Assembly: GCA_951799425.1 (NCBI GenBank)
Contig: OX637393.1
Coordinates: 4,116,001-4,180,000 of the forward strand
Origin: Ilex aquifolium
Lineage: Eukaryota; Streptophyta; Magnoliopsida; Aquifoliales; Aquifoliaceae
Length of the DNA stretch: 64,000 nt
Reading direction: 5' to 3'
Shown: positions 21,959 to 34,359 of the stretch, one piece after another
How the letters are laid out: each line of letters opens with the position of its first letter
Position numbering within the stretch: position 1 is the stretch's first letter
Notes under the pieces: model-generated
The model's database searches: none
Seen by the model: the letters and a program-made list of their open reading frames with translations, nothing else
Told to the model about the DNA's origin: nothing
Position numbers and translations under genes: made by a program

Positions 21959-23003
21959 GACAAAGTGACTACATTTCTATGATTTTGTTCTCTTCAAGTT
22001 TTGAAACACTGCTACTAGTTACTTTCATTAATTAGGGTTGAACATGTTTTGTGCAGCTCGATTGAGGAATTTAGAGCATTGATTTTAGGAGTGGAATTAT
22101 ACATGAACTTTTTTTTGCTAGTGATTGTTTGGTGTTGAGAATCCCTTATGTTCTTAATTAAGTTTAGATTATGGAAAACATTCATATATGTAATGCAAGA
22201 TTTCCCGTTATACCATTGTTCAAAGTGTTGGCCGATTTTGATATGATTTCGCGGAGTTCTTTCTGACTCGACATCTTTCATCCCGAGATTGATAAATGTT
22301 CCATGTAAACTACGTGTCACACTCGACTCCAGATTAACTCAGACACAACTGAGTCGTCTGAGCCATCACTCTGCGATGTCATAATACCATTATCGTGACC
22401 TCATTATCTCCTCATGCCCAATTTTTTCTAGCATTTCGTGTGTAACGTTTGGTGTCAGAACTTTGAGGCATGCCTCGTAATCTAGTGGAGCTCTTTGAGA
22501 TAAAACTCTATACCAACCTATAATGGCCTTGTTCATGCAAGCGAAGAACTTATTGAACCTATTCTACAGCTTTGCATTTGCAGAGCCGTTTCCCATGTTA
22601 GCCATAGCATCAAATTGGTTATAACAAGGCCTTCTACCACAATTAATATAGAATGAACCAGTTGGCTCTTAGTCTATAAACAAGAGGGCTTGTCCAAATC
22701 AGTTTTAGAGATGGACCGATATGAATCTGACTAAACATGATATTAACCCCCTACAAACGGGCGTATACACAGCACTAACAGGTATGACATGTAGAATGCA
22801 GTGTTGTTTCGAGTTTGCAGGCAATCAAGATACTGAAGAGTACGACTACAATGTATTAACTGTTCTTTGCACTGTCGATTTATTACATATATAAGAACTG
22901 CATTGCATTACTTATAAAGAGCTAAATGCAGCTAACATATAATAACACACTTCTACACCATCGTAAATAACATAATGATAATTCACCCATCATATGGTAA
23001 TAT
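21959..23003. other. Flank between solo LTR and copy D
   Basis: No gene is seen. It contains the cluster intergenic module (about 22210-22475) and, from about 22808, the 3' flank shared with copies C and H. Confidence 0.7.
22210..22475. repeat. Cluster intergenic module, copy 2
   Basis: Matches 6280-6545 with moderate divergence, including TTGGCCGATTTTGATATGAT at the left and CCCAATTTTTTCTAGCATTT at the right. Confidence 0.8.
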
Positions 23004-24223
23004 CTAAGCTGTTGGATAGGAAGAGTCCATAGCAATCCCACACAGGCCTTCTTTGGCTTCGATATCTCTTTGCATCATTATGTATCCTTCATTTCCCCAA
23101 CTGGTGGTGCCCCATGAATTCTTGATTAACCAATACTTTGTGCCATCAGCCGTAGTGCCATACCCAACTGCCGTAACACCATGGTTTAGATCGGTTCCAC
23201 AATCTCCAGTGAAAACACCGCTCGAGTAAAATTGGAACGCAACTCCACTTGCATCAATGGCAACAGAAACTGGTTGATTGGCCACGGCCTGCAATAACGC
23301 CTTCTCACTGTTGGCTGGCACGTTCTCATAACCCTTGATCTCGGCAGCATGGGAAGCTTCTTCCTCAGCATTGCAAGTTCCATCAGTTGCCTGGTATGGA
23401 TAAGCTGCTTCAGTGGCTATCCCTTTGTTGTGTACAATAAATTCGAACCCACCTTCCATGGTGCCACCTTCGCATCCTCTATCATTACCGCTTCTGTCAC
23501 AGTCTACTAGCTCCTGCTCAGACAGTGAGATCAATTTACCAGTGGTAAGTTTGGTTATTCCTTCCGTGGCTGCTATCGTTGAAAACGCCCAACAACTTCC
23601 TGTTTGAGAAAAAAACAAATAAAAATGAACTGTCAGGGTACGAAGATCTTATCACATCAGTGTCTTCCAAGGATCAAATATGTGCAGTCTTATTCTCTAT
23701 TTGGAAAGACTATTTTCTAAGTGAGAAAAACAATAAATAGATATGAAAAGTGTAGCTATACAGTGAATTTGTGAAAAGAGTATTCCTTACCACATCGACC
23801 TTGATCCTTAATAGGCGTAACAGCTCCTTCCTTCCTCCAGTCCATAGTAGCTGGTACTGCAGTCACATTTTCATACTTAAATGAAGTAGTTTTTGATTTT
23901 GGATTGGATGGTTTCTTCAATCCATTGCGAGAGGCCTTAAACTCCTCATTTGTCTGGTCTGCAAATTCGTTGATGCTCAACTTGTAAGGTCGATTCCCAG
24001 CACTGTTGAAAGATTCTATGAACTCCACGTTCTCCTTGAATATCATGAGACATCTTTCCTTCTCTGCAATGTTCTTGTAAACACGTCCATAGCGAGCCAT
24101 CCATTGCTCATGTCTCTCCGAGATGGATGCTTCAGGTAGTGTGCGGGATGCAGCCTGAGAAGCCCACATCCCGAGAATTATCAATGCTGCGACGATCAAT
24201 TTTTTTTCTAACGATGATCCCAT
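23004..24223 (-). CDS. Papain-like cysteine protease copy D (SAG39-like), intact
   Basis: Exon 1 is 23791-24223 and exon 2 is 23004-23599, with a 191-bp GT-AG intron; the predicted product is 342 residues. I chose ATG 24223 because the in-frame codon nine bases upstream is TTG. A signal peptide (to about residue 26, ending SQAAS) implies the secretory or vacuolar route. An I29 prodomain follows, then the C1A peptidase. Visible active-site residues are the oxyanion Gln in DQGRCG, Cys147 (GSCWAFS), His284 ([11 protein letters not shown]) and Asn305 (KNSWG). Oddities: the Arg of the prodomain ERFNIN motif is Cys58, and one extra Thr follows KNSWGT. There is no granulin domain. Close relatives act in senescence-linked proteolysis; the exact role here is inference. 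It is nearly identical to copy H. Confidence 0.9.
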
Positions 24224-24473
24224 CGCGTCCAAATTGAATGACTATAACTATGACTTTGTAATGATTTGAATATGGAAGTACATTCCTTGTTAGAAATAGG
24301 TACACATATATATAGAGAGAAAATGCATATGATTCCTTGAAGTTTTGTTCTCACAAAGCTTCAGTCCCATGTGATGTAGTCGCTGTCTGAGAGGCCCTAT
24401 TCCGTGGCTTGCTGCGCAATCTGTAACCACTTGGACCACCCGGTTGTGCGCCTTAAACTCTTCCCATTGAACA
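24224..24473 (-). promoter_or_regulatory. Putative promoter of copy D
   Basis: A TATATATATG box on the minus strand (24305-24314) lies about 85 nt before the ATG. The shared upstream block is present but diverged at about 24375-24473 (CACTTGGACCACCCGG). It is cut at 24482 by the MITE insertion, so more distant elements are separated by 1 kb. Confidence 0.5.
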
Positions 24474-24482
24474 TAGAAATAT

Positions 24483-25508
24483 GGGAGAATTACACCCAGG
24501 CCCCCCGAGGTTTTTCACTTAATCACTCAGACCCCCTGACATTTGAAATATTACTCACAGACCCCCTGAGGTTTGTACGCGCGTAACACTTAGACCCCTG
24601 CTGTAAATATATCAATTAATAAATTACACTTAGACCCCCTTGAAGTTTGTATGTATATAATACTTAGACTCCTTAAGTTTAAAATATTATACTTAGACCA
24701 AAAATACTCTAATCAAAGATATAATATCAAATATTTTAAATTTTACAACCAAAATTAATATTCTATTGTATCATTTATTGAAATAAAATTAAAAATAAAA
24801 ATTTAATTTTTTCTTAAAAAATCGTAATTAGTATACAATTATACTATTTATTGGAATAAAGCTAAAAAAATCAAACAAGGGGTCTAAGTCATTCATAATA
24901 GAACATAAATTTTACATCTAAAATTCATGTTCTTTTATGTTATTTATTGAAATAAAATCAAAAATAAAAATCTAGTGTTTTTAAAAAAAATCATAGTTAG
25001 TATATAATTATACTATCTATTAGAATAAAACTAAAAAATTAAATAAGGGATCAAACTGTAATGGACACAATATCTTTTAACTTTAATTGGAGCAGTTTGG
25101 TATTTTAATTTGATTGTTTAAACGACCAAATTAAATTTCAATAGACAATATAATTGTATACTAATCACGATTTTTTAAGAAAAAATTGAATTTTTAGTTT
25201 TGATTTTATTTCAATAAAAGATTCAATAGAACATGAATTTTAATTGTAAACTTTAAAATATTTGATATTTTATCTTTGATTGAAATATTTTTTGTCTAAG
25301 TATAATATTTTAAACTTAAGGGATCTAAGTAATATATATTTATAAACTTTAGGGGGTCTTGGTGTAATTTATTAATGGATATATTTACAGCAGGGGTCTA
25401 AGTGTTACACGCGTACAAACCTCAGGGAGTTTGTGTGTAATATATCAAATGTCAGGAGGTCTGAGTGATTAAGTGACAAACCTCAGGAGGTATGAGTGTA
25501 ATTCTCCC
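24483..25508. mobile_element. MULE-like MITE with 9-bp target duplication
   Basis: It is 1,026 bp, starting GGGAGAATTACAC and ending GTGTAATTCTCCC. Long imperfect inverted repeats extend well inward (GACCCCCTGAGGTTTGTACG at the left against an inverted GTACAAACCTCAGGGAG at the right). It is flanked by the direct repeat TAGAAATAT (24474-24482 and 25509-25517); nine bases is the Mutator signature. AT-rich, no coding capacity. Confidence 0.9.
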
Positions 25509-25517
25509 TAGAAATAT

Positions 25518-26300
25518 TGAATAGTCATATGCTTCTCTTATTAACTTGTTCTGTGGCACCTAGTGACCTGTTTGTCATTTATAGTCCTACATAAATACTT
25601 CAGTACCCTACCGAATATTATAACGTTGAAAACTCTGAAGTTACAATTTTTTGAGGCTCTAAATTATGACTCGAAAGGATATAAATTACAATTCAAAAAG
25701 TTACGTTAGAGTATTTTAAATAAAAAAGTGTTTTTTTATCTGAAAACTGAATCTTACGTCGACCAAAATTTTAAAAAAAATATATATATATATATATATC
25801 TAGCATTTGTGCTAGTGTTATCTAGCATTTGAGTTAAAGTGAGATCTTAGAACTCTAATGTTTACGAAACACACTGCCCAGCCTAGTCCAAACCCGGGTA
25901 AGGTAAATAGAATATAATATTAACTAGTATTAAATCTAGTTTTTAATATTTTATTTAATTAATTTCCGTCGTAACTCCTATATTAAAAATTCAGTTTCTG
26001 AATACTAAAGGTTCTAACGGCTAGTTTTCTAACTGCTATTTTTTATTTAATTTTAATAGTTATTATCTGATAAAATATGGGAGTTATTACGGAATATTAA
26101 ACACGTATATTTTCTGTATATATATTTACGTAGTTTAGTATAGAAATATATAATCTGAATATTTACTATATTTTTCTCTACTGCATAAGTTCTTAGGCAA
26201 AATTGAAAAGTATCGTATGAAGCGCTTCTTCTGATTGTGCAGATTTGAGTGAAGCAACAGTCAATAGGTTAGACTGTTGTATTCTGAGAACAACGCGTTG
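25518..26300. other. AT-rich intergenic DNA
   Basis: No gene is seen. An (AT)n run at about 25780-25799 differs in length from its copy in unit III (near 46297). Confidence 0.6.
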
Positions 26301-26945
26301 TTTTTTTTTTTTGAAAAGTAAAATGTATTTAAAAAAAACAGATATATAAGGGTAATCACCCACAAATTGTACAGTGAAGTCGCGTAGGACTCAAAGACAA
26401 ACATAAAAAAACCCAAAAAATCGAGGCTCAGAACACAAGTCTGTTAGAGATGCCTGAATAAGAGTATCTCCCACAGAATTGTTGACAAAAGTATACACTG
26501 GTAGACAAAAACAGACAAAACAGGACTTCACTGTACATTAACACCACTGAGAACGACCAACAAGCATCAACCCTCATCACACTGGCTTTTGCTCACAGCC
26601 CAATAGCATATCAGCCCATTGACAGCTTCAGCTCCCTCAACTTTCCATCAGCTCATGCCAGCATTTCTGCCAGCTCATGCCAGATCAAGATAGCAGCTAC
26701 TCATGGACCATGGATCCCTTCAGCTGCCCATTTAACTGTTGTATCCCTCGGCTGGAGGCAACAGCTGAAGAGGTCTTGTATTTGAGAGAAGCCAATCTAC
26801 TCCAGACAATCCGCAGGATAAGATGGGTAACAGAAATTGAATCCTTGAACTGGTTTCTAAATCTTCTATTATTTCTCTCCATCCACAAGTGATAAACAGT
26901 GGCAGCCAAGCTGATTCTGCAAATCAGTTTCTTCATCGATTTACC
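26301..26945 (-). mobile_element. LINE 3' fragment (minus orientation)
   Basis: It opens with a 12-T run (the poly(A) tail in reverse). A minus-strand frame at 26697-26936 reads AATVYHLWMERNNRRF, the motif typical of the zf-RVT region at the end of plant L1-type reverse transcriptases. The rest of the element is missing (5' truncation). Target duplications were not identified. Confidence 0.7.
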
Positions 26946-28408
26946 CTTCCATTAATAGAGCGACCTAGTTCGTGCCTTGCCCTGCCATACACTTTATCTT
27001 TGAGATTTCATTTTTTTCCAACCAGTTATGATTAATTATAAAATACTACGATCGATCATAAAAAATGCTATTTTTAAAGGTCACGTTACACCTTTTAAAA
27101 ATCAGTTACAACTAACCGAGTTTATTCAAGATTATTACAGACCAAAAATTGTTATCGATATCGTAGTCGTGATGTAGCCTCAGAATGTCCAATACGTTAC
27201 ATTGTTTGGATTTTTCTGGGTAAAATTTTCTAGCTCATTTTACGATCCTTTTAGGACATACGTGAATACTAATGTGAATCAAAACACAATTTTGCTTGTA
27301 GGCTAAATTACACTTACACCTCCTAAATTATGGCTCTTGTTTTATTTTGCCCCCTCAAGGTGACTTCAATTGAAATAACTTGTACCCATTCCAAAAAAAA
27401 AAACAGCAATTTGAAGAGACAAATTTGATTTCGTTTCATATTGGCATTGTTGTTGTATACAATAGGATATTAGATATCGAAAATAATCAAGTAAAAGGAA
27501 GAATCGAAATTTTTTCTTAATAAACGAAAAAGAAACAAAAGATGAAACATATATGATGGATCAACTAAACCCTCTCGAGACTTTTTTAAGAATAAAGAAG
27601 AGGAAGCTTGTGTAAATTCCATGGAATAAGGTTCGATCCTATTCATGGTGATTCTGTAGATATGTCATTATGAAAATGGGAATGACCCATACAAGTTCAA
27701 GTACAGCATTTTGAGAGTGTTTGTAATTTCCCGTGCGCCTAAGCCTCACTACTGAGCTTTCTTCATGGGTTTAGGGGCACGTCCAGATAAGAGTTGCTAA
27801 AGCTATGTTGAAGTGACTGCATAACGGATTATCCACTGCAGAATTGGAGTACAGTGCATGTCTACTCATAATAGGGGTTGGAAGTGAGTCAATATTACAA
27901 AATCTTTAGTGCAACTGATTGGCAAAAAGTTGGTAGAGTGTGAACTGGGTCAAGACATTTCTTGGGGTCAAAACCATGTCTCTTGAATGGCCGTATTACA
28001 CTTAAAAGTTGCGTATACCACAAGAGAGACAGGCAGTGACATAGCCCCTTCATGACCTTTTGGCTTTTGTACACACGTGAATTGGAGTTATGCATAATAT
28101 TTTTCCACCGTCTCGCCATGATTGCGGGTTTAAATTTCGTTACTCTTTCTCTATGTACACACTATTAGAAAAAAAATAAATTAAACAACTAGAATCGTGC
28201 ACAGACGTTATCCGTGTACAGATAAGGAAAAAAAAAAGAGTAGAAGAGACTAAAATAGATACATATGGGTGGTTATGGGAGTTATAATTAGTTAATTGCA
28301 TTTAATCTTTGCAATTTTAAAAGAAAGTAATATAAATTAAAGTTAACACTAATAAGAAGTAAAATACAAATCAGTGTTATGACATTTAATCTCATATTAC
28401 GAGAAATT
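26946..28408. other. Intergenic DNA
   Basis: No gene is seen. About 27370-27690 is the paralogue of 6541-7090 without the MITE, so it serves as the empty site. The rest is unassigned. Confidence 0.6.
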
Positions 28409-28735
28409 CACTACAAGAAAAAAGACATTTATCGGCGTTTATTAAACGCCGGTAAAATGAAATAAACGCCGCAAAATATTATTATTGACGTTTGTTATTA
28501 ACGCCGTCGAACGGGAAAATTACCGGCGTATAATTAAACGCCACAAAAATTAAAGTGACATTTACTAATCGCTGAAGCGGCGCTTATTTAATCGACGACT
28601 TCCTTGTAAAATTTCGGTGACCGGAGCTATTTTATGGCGTTTATTTAAACGCCAGTAATTATTATTTCTGACAACTGATTTCCAGCGTTTAAATAAACGC
28701 TTAAACGCCGGTAATGATAATTAATATTTTTTTTT
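28409..28735 (+). mobile_element. CACTA (En/Spm-like) transposon end
   Basis: It begins CACTACAAGAAAAAA, the hallmark terminus, followed by many subterminal GGCGTTTA/AAACGCC words in both orientations. No matching right terminus (TTCTTGTAGTG) was found nearby, so this is one end or a deleted derivative. Confidence 0.75.
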
Positions 28736-28830
28736 TCATAATAAAACCTAGCTCATTGCATTTTCACTAGAATATGAATTTTAAATATTCAGGAATTCTC
28801 CACCAGATGAAAAATGGATAGTCAAGCTAC

Positions 28831-29447
28831 TTTTTTTTTTTGAACAAAAATAAAATTTTATTTATTTATAAAACATAAATTACAAGAAGCAAAGAAAAGG
28901 CCAAACACCTTTTCATAACAGAAACAAACAAACAAACAAAACAACCCAAAGATCCAAAAAGCTTCCAGAAAAACATAGAGCAGCAGAACCAAACAGCACC
29001 TCCCATCACAGACACTCTCCCCACTTGCTCAGCAAAGCCATCCCCTTCCTTGAATTTCAAACAAATCAACACTAATACTTACGTAGGAACATCCAAATCC
29101 TTTATACGAAAACTAGTCAACACCTCACCACACCACACCACACCCCACCCTTTCTCACTTAACCCTTATCATCAAAAACCAGAAGCCTCTTCTTACGCAA
29201 AATGGGCATCCCCTTCATGTCATGAAACAAAGCCAGACCAACCTCACAGGGCAATCTCAGACTAGCCGAAAAATCCACCGACCTTCTCAACGAAGCAGCT
29301 TAACCAGCCAAACTTTCTGCAACTGAATTAGTTTCTCTATAAATGTGAGCCAAATGAAAATCCAGCTTACTTTAAAAGTCCCTAATCCTCATCATAAAAT
29401 TCAAACAAGGCCAAGGACAACTGTAAGTCCCCAAAACAGAATTAACA
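28831..29447 (-). mobile_element. LINE 3' fragment with RNase H-like tail
   Basis: It starts with an 11-T run (reverse poly(A)). On the minus strand, 29255-29400 encodes HLAHIYRETNSVAESLAG, typical of the RVT_3/RNase H end of plant LINE ORF2. This copy has an extra stop (DF*SKL) that the unit III copy lacks. It ends against the 3' flank of copy E. Confidence 0.75.
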
Positions 29448-29589
29448 AGGACCAATAAGAACTGCATTGCATCATTTACAAGGCTAAATGCACATAACAC
29501 ACAACACACAACACACTTGCACAAGTAGATTTGGCCAAGACCATATAGTACCATATTTGATTGAAGATTCACAAGTCATGTGGTAATAA

Positions 29590-30710
29590 CTAAGCTGTTG
29601 GATAGGAAGAATCCATAGCAATCCCACAAAGGCCTTCTTTGGCACCAATATCTCTTTGCATCATGATGTACCCTTTGTCTCCCCAAGTGGTGCCCCATGA
29701 ATTCTTGACTAACCAATACTTGGTGCCGTCAGCAGTTGTCCCATATCCAACTGCGGTAACACCATGGTCTAGATCGGTTCCACAATCTCCTGTGAAAACC
29801 CCGCTTGAGTAAAACTGGAATGCAGCTCTGCTTGCATCAATGGAAACTGAAACTGGTTGATTGGCCACGGCCTTCAATAGTGCCTTCTCGCTATTGGTAG
29901 GCACATTCTCATAACCCTTGATCTTGGCAGCATGGGAAGCTTCTTCCTTGGTGTTGCAGGTTCCATCAGTTGCCTGGTATGGATAAATTGCTTCAGTGGC
30001 AATGCCTTTGTTCTTTACGATAAATTCGAACCCATCTTTCATGTAGCCACCCTCACATCCTTCATCTTCACCACTTCTATCACAGTCCACTAGTTCCTGC
30101 TCGGACAGTGAGATCAATTTACCAGTTGTAAGTTTTGTAATTCCTTATGTGGCTGTTATTGTTGAAAATGCCTAACAACTTCATGTTAATAGAATTGCAC
30201 TGGTGAGAAAAAACTATCATGGATTTGAGAAGTGTAGCTGCACAAGGTGAAGTTTAGAAAAGAGGATTCCTTACCATATTGACCTTGATCCTTAATAGGG
30301 GTAACAACTCCTTTCTTCCTCCAGTCCATGCTAGCTGGTACTACATTCACATTTTCATACTTGAACGGCATAGTTTTCATTGCCTTTGGATTGGATGGCA
30401 TCTTGTATCCATTGCGAGAGGCCTTAAACTCTTCATTTGTCTGGTCTGCAAAATCATTGATGCCCAACTTGTAAGGTCGATTCCCAACTTTGTTGAAAGA
30501 TTCTATGAACTCTACATTGTCCTTGAATATCTTAAAACGCCTTTCCTTCTCTGCAATATCCTTGTAAACACGTCCATGACGAGCCATCCATTGCTCATGT
30601 CTCTCTGAAATGGATGCTTCAGGTAGTGTTCGGGATGTGGCCTGAGAAGCCCACATTCCTAGTAGTATCAATGCAGCAGTGATAAGTTTTCTTTTGAGTG
30701 ATGAAGCCAT
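29590..30710 (-). pseudogene. Papain-like cysteine protease copy E, acceptor lost, two stops
   Basis: Exon 1 (30275-30710) is fully open: a signal peptide, an ERFNIN prodomain (EKERRFKIFKDN) and GINDFAD with the Gly of the GNFD motif retained. The intron is short (92 bp) and its acceptor reads AT instead of AG at 30184-30183. Exon 2 would be 29590-30182. Its SCWAFS reads SC*AFS (TGG to TAG) and ATEGIT reads AT*GIT. The Cys just before the active site is Tyr145 (QYG), which removes one conserved disulfide. The rest of exon 2 is open and family-like, with [11 protein letters not shown] and [10 protein letters not shown]. It shares the acceptor loss and Tyr145 with copy I. Confidence 0.9.
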
Positions 30711-31070
30711 TGTTGTGAGCAAATTGAACGGTGATAAGGTGATGGTTTTGTGGATAGGATTTTCTTTCTACTGAATACTGAAGTACATTCCTTGTGGGTT
30801 TTAGGTCCATATATAGAAGATGCATCTGTTTCTTCCTAAAGTTACGTTTTCGTAAAGCTTCAGTCTCATGTGATGTAAATGCTGCTAGAGAAAGGGCTCA
30901 ACTCCGTGGTGTGCAGGGCAATTTGTAATGACTCGAACAATCCGGTTGTGTACCGTAAACGCTGCCATTGAACCTTAATTCTTTTTATTTTCTTCCAAAT
31001 TATTGCTACAAAGGACAGCAAAAACAAAACATCCAGGCTTGTCTTATTGACTAGTTCTGAGCTACTTATT
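30711..31070 (-). promoter_or_regulatory. Putative promoter of copy E
   Basis: A TATATATG box on the minus strand (30809-30816) lies about 100 nt before the ATG. The shared upstream block is at about 30870-31070 (CAGGGCAATTTG, ACGCTGCCATTGAA). Confidence 0.5.
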
Positions 31071-32504
31071 GACATTAATTATTTGTAATCCTAATATAAC
31101 TATAGCTGATGTAAAGTCAGATGGGCCAATCACTTGTTTGTTCATATGAAATTCTTCTTTTGGATTTTCTTTATGTCTTTGGCCGAAATTGCTTAGCTCA
31201 TAATTTACTATCATTTTTGTATATGTCTGAAGAACAACTTCACTCAGTTTAGTATTATCTAGTTCTGATCTTCGTTGCTACTATTGAAATAATTACAAGG
31301 ACATCCCAGAAATTTCTAATTTTTTTTCTTGAATTGGGATTTATTGTTTCCTTGTTGATCATCTTTCTTGGTTCTTGTTTTGTGCTTATGTTTGTGGCTT
31401 TGAGTGTGGTTTCCTATCAAACCAAGTGGCAAAACATTTGTACATTCATAACCGATTATAGTGTGTTCTCTTGATTTTTTGAAACACTACTCCTAGTTAC
31501 GTTCGTTTTATGGGGTTGAATATGTTTTATGCATTTCAGGATTGAGTAATTTAGAGCATTGATTTATGGAGTTAAATTCTACATGTATAACTCAGACCTG
31601 AATGGTTGTTTTGTATAAAAAACCTTGAAAGCATTTTTTGAAAACACGCTTTTACATTGAATTCAAAAACTTTAGTTTAAACTACAGTTTCATGTAAACA
31701 ACGATAAATTAAGAAATAAGTTAGATATCAACTTCTTGAAAGCATAAAGTTTAAAAATTACCTTACGATGGTAAAAAATTCTTAGGTCAACCTTTTGTCT
31801 TGTTCATTCAAGCGATGAACAGATTGAATTGCATGTCTTCCACTGCTTTGCAGAACCATTTCCCATCTTAGCCATAGCATCGAAGTGGTTACAACAATGC
31901 CTTCTACTACACTTTGGGAAATAACGTTTTTGTAGCTTAGTTCAAGCTATATGCAGTCAAAGAGACTTGAACTCAGTTTATACCCTTCATTCTAAATGTT
32001 AGTGAAGAATTCATGTCAGTGGTGTTTAGTGAGGCCACGGGGGCATTGCCTGGCTCATTTGTTTCATCATTTGTGTATTTGTAATCAAGTGCTAGCTTAT
32101 GCTCTTCTCTGTGTTTCTTACTAATGTAGCTTTATTTTCTAGAGGGATCCATCAAACTTAAGAGTTTGGTTTTGCAATGATGTTGCAATAGGTTTGAAAT
32201 GGTCAGGCTGTTTCGGAATTTAGCACCTGAGGAAATCAACCAGCCTAGAGTTGCCTGGTTTCGACTTCCATAGGGCACTAGTTGAATTCCACATGCCGGC
32301 ATTTGTTGGAAATCAAAATACTTGGAGTATAAATGCTAAGAACTCACAGTACTTTGCACTTTCATTACAAAAATTTACATACATTACTGCATTGCATCAT
32401 TTACATAGCTAAATGCAGTTAACGCCCTACACTTGCACAAAGTGGATTTGGCTAAGGCCATTTACAAATATCTGGTAGAAGATCCACCCATCCTATGGTA
32501 ATGT
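31071..32504. other. Intergenic DNA between copies E and F
   Basis: No gene is seen. The segment at about 31377-31600 (GTTTTGTGCTTATG ... TTTAGAGCATTGATTT) is paralogous to the flanks on both sides of the solo LTR (39873-39906 plus 42481-42610), so it shows what that site looked like before insertion. The last 150 bp are the 3' flank of copy F. Confidence 0.6.
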
Positions 32505-33714
32505 CTAAGATGTTGGATAGGAAGAATCCATAGCAATCCCACAGAGGCCTTCTTTGACTTCGATATCTCTTTGCATCATTATGTATCCTTCCTCTCCCCA
32601 ACTGGTGCCCCATGAGTTCTTGACTAACCAATACTTTGTCCCATCAGCAGTAGTCCCATACCCAACTGCCGTAACACCATGATCTAAATCGGTTCCACAA
32701 TCTCCTGTGAAAACCCCGCTTGAGTAAAATTGGAACGCAGCTCCACTTGCATCAATGGAAACAAAAATTGGTTGATTAGCCACAGCCTTCAATAGAGCCT
32801 TCTCACTGTTGGCGGGAACATTCTCATAACCCTTAATCTTGGCAGCATGAGAAGCTTCTTCCTTAGTGTTCCAAGTTCCATTAGTTCCCTTGTATGGATA
32901 AGTTGATTCAGTGGCAATGCCTTTGTTCTTCACAATAAATTCAAACCCATCTTCCATTAAACCACCCTCACATCCTGTATCTTCACCGGCTATGTCACAG
33001 TCCACTAGCTCCTGTTCGGACAGTGAGATCAATTTACCAGTGGTAAGTTTGGTTATTCCTTCCGTGGCTGCTATGGTTGAAAACGCCCAACAACTTCCTG
33101 TTCATAAAGAGTAGTAGTGAGATAAAATTTATGGAAAGCCACTGCTTAATATAGGAATGGTCAGATATAGTCAGTTTCACCACGTATTTGGAAAGACTGT
33201 TTCTATAAGTATGAAAAACTATATATGTATTTAAAAATGGTATTTGTAGAGTAAGTTGAGAAAAGAGGTATTCCTTACCACATTGACCTTGATCCTTAAT
33301 AGGGGTAACAACTCATTTCTTCCTCCAGTCCATGCTAGTTGGTACTGCAGTTACATTTTCATACTTAAATGAAGTAGTTTTCAGTGACTTTCGATTGGAT
33401 GGCATCTTGAGTCCATTGCGAGAGGCCTTAAACTCCTCATTTGTCTGGTCTACAAATTCGTTGATGCTCAACTTGTAAGGTCGATTCCCAGCGCTGTTGA
33501 AAGATTCTATGAACTCCACGTTCTCCTTGAATATCATGAGACGTCTTTCCTTCTCTGCAATGTTCTTGTAAACACGTCCATAGCGAGCCATCCATTGCTC
33601 ATGTCTCTCCGAGATGGATGCTTCAGGTAGTGTGCGGGATGCAGCCTGAGAAGCCCACATTCTGAGTATTATCAATGCTGCAGCGATGAATTTTGTTTCG
33701 AGTGATGAAGCCAT
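32505..33714 (-). pseudogene. Papain-like cysteine protease copy F, one nonsense codon
   Basis: Exon 1 is 33279-33714 and exon 2 is 32505-33097, both family length, with good splice sites. The single clear lesion is a TGA in exon 1: DWRKK*VVTP, Gly to stop at the start of the mature enzyme. The catalytic Cys, His and Asn motifs in exon 2 are intact, so this is a young pseudogene (or a read-through candidate). It shares GTWNT with J, where other copies have the disulfide Cys (GTCNT). Its unit III counterpart J lacks the stop. Product if translated: a free signal peptide plus prodomain. Confidence 0.85.
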
Positions 33715-34040
33715 TCTGTGCTAATTGAATGGCAATAACTATGATTTTTCTTCCTGCTGAATATGGAAGCACACTGATCTGCTTATATAGAAGATGCATC
33801 TGCTGCATTGAAGTTTTGTTCTCACAAAGTTCCATGTGATATAGATGTGCTGTTAGTGAAAGGCTCTACTCCGTGGCTTGCTGGGCAATTTGCGACGACT
33901 TGGACAACCCGGTGGTGCAGCATAAACGCTGCCATTGAAGCTTAAAATTGTTTTTAGTTTCTTCCAAATTAGTACTACAATGGACAGGCAGAATCAAAAC
34001 ATCCAAGTTTGTCTTATTTACTTGTTCTGTGCCAGTTAGT
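33715..34040 (-). promoter_or_regulatory. Putative promoter of copy F
   Basis: A TATATAAG box on the minus strand (33782-33789) lies about 70 nt before the ATG, with the shared upstream block at about 33850-34040. Confidence 0.5.
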
Positions 34041-34359
34041 AACATCAATTATTTATAATCCTAATACTACTATGAGAAGGTCCAATCTCTTGTTCTTATG
34101 AAATTATTTGTCTATATTTTTTTGGATTTTCCTATGTCTTTACCTCAAATTAGTATACGTCTGAAGAACAACATGACTCAATTTAGTATTCTTTGGTACT
34201 TGTTACTTAGAGCATTAATTTTTGGAACTGAGTTCAAGAAGAACTTTGTTTTGATTGTGGCTGTTTGGTGTGCCAGAATCCCCTAATCGTTTTTAAGTTT
34301 AGAATATGAAAAACATACATAAATGTAATGCAAAGTCTCCGATTATAAAATGATTCTAA

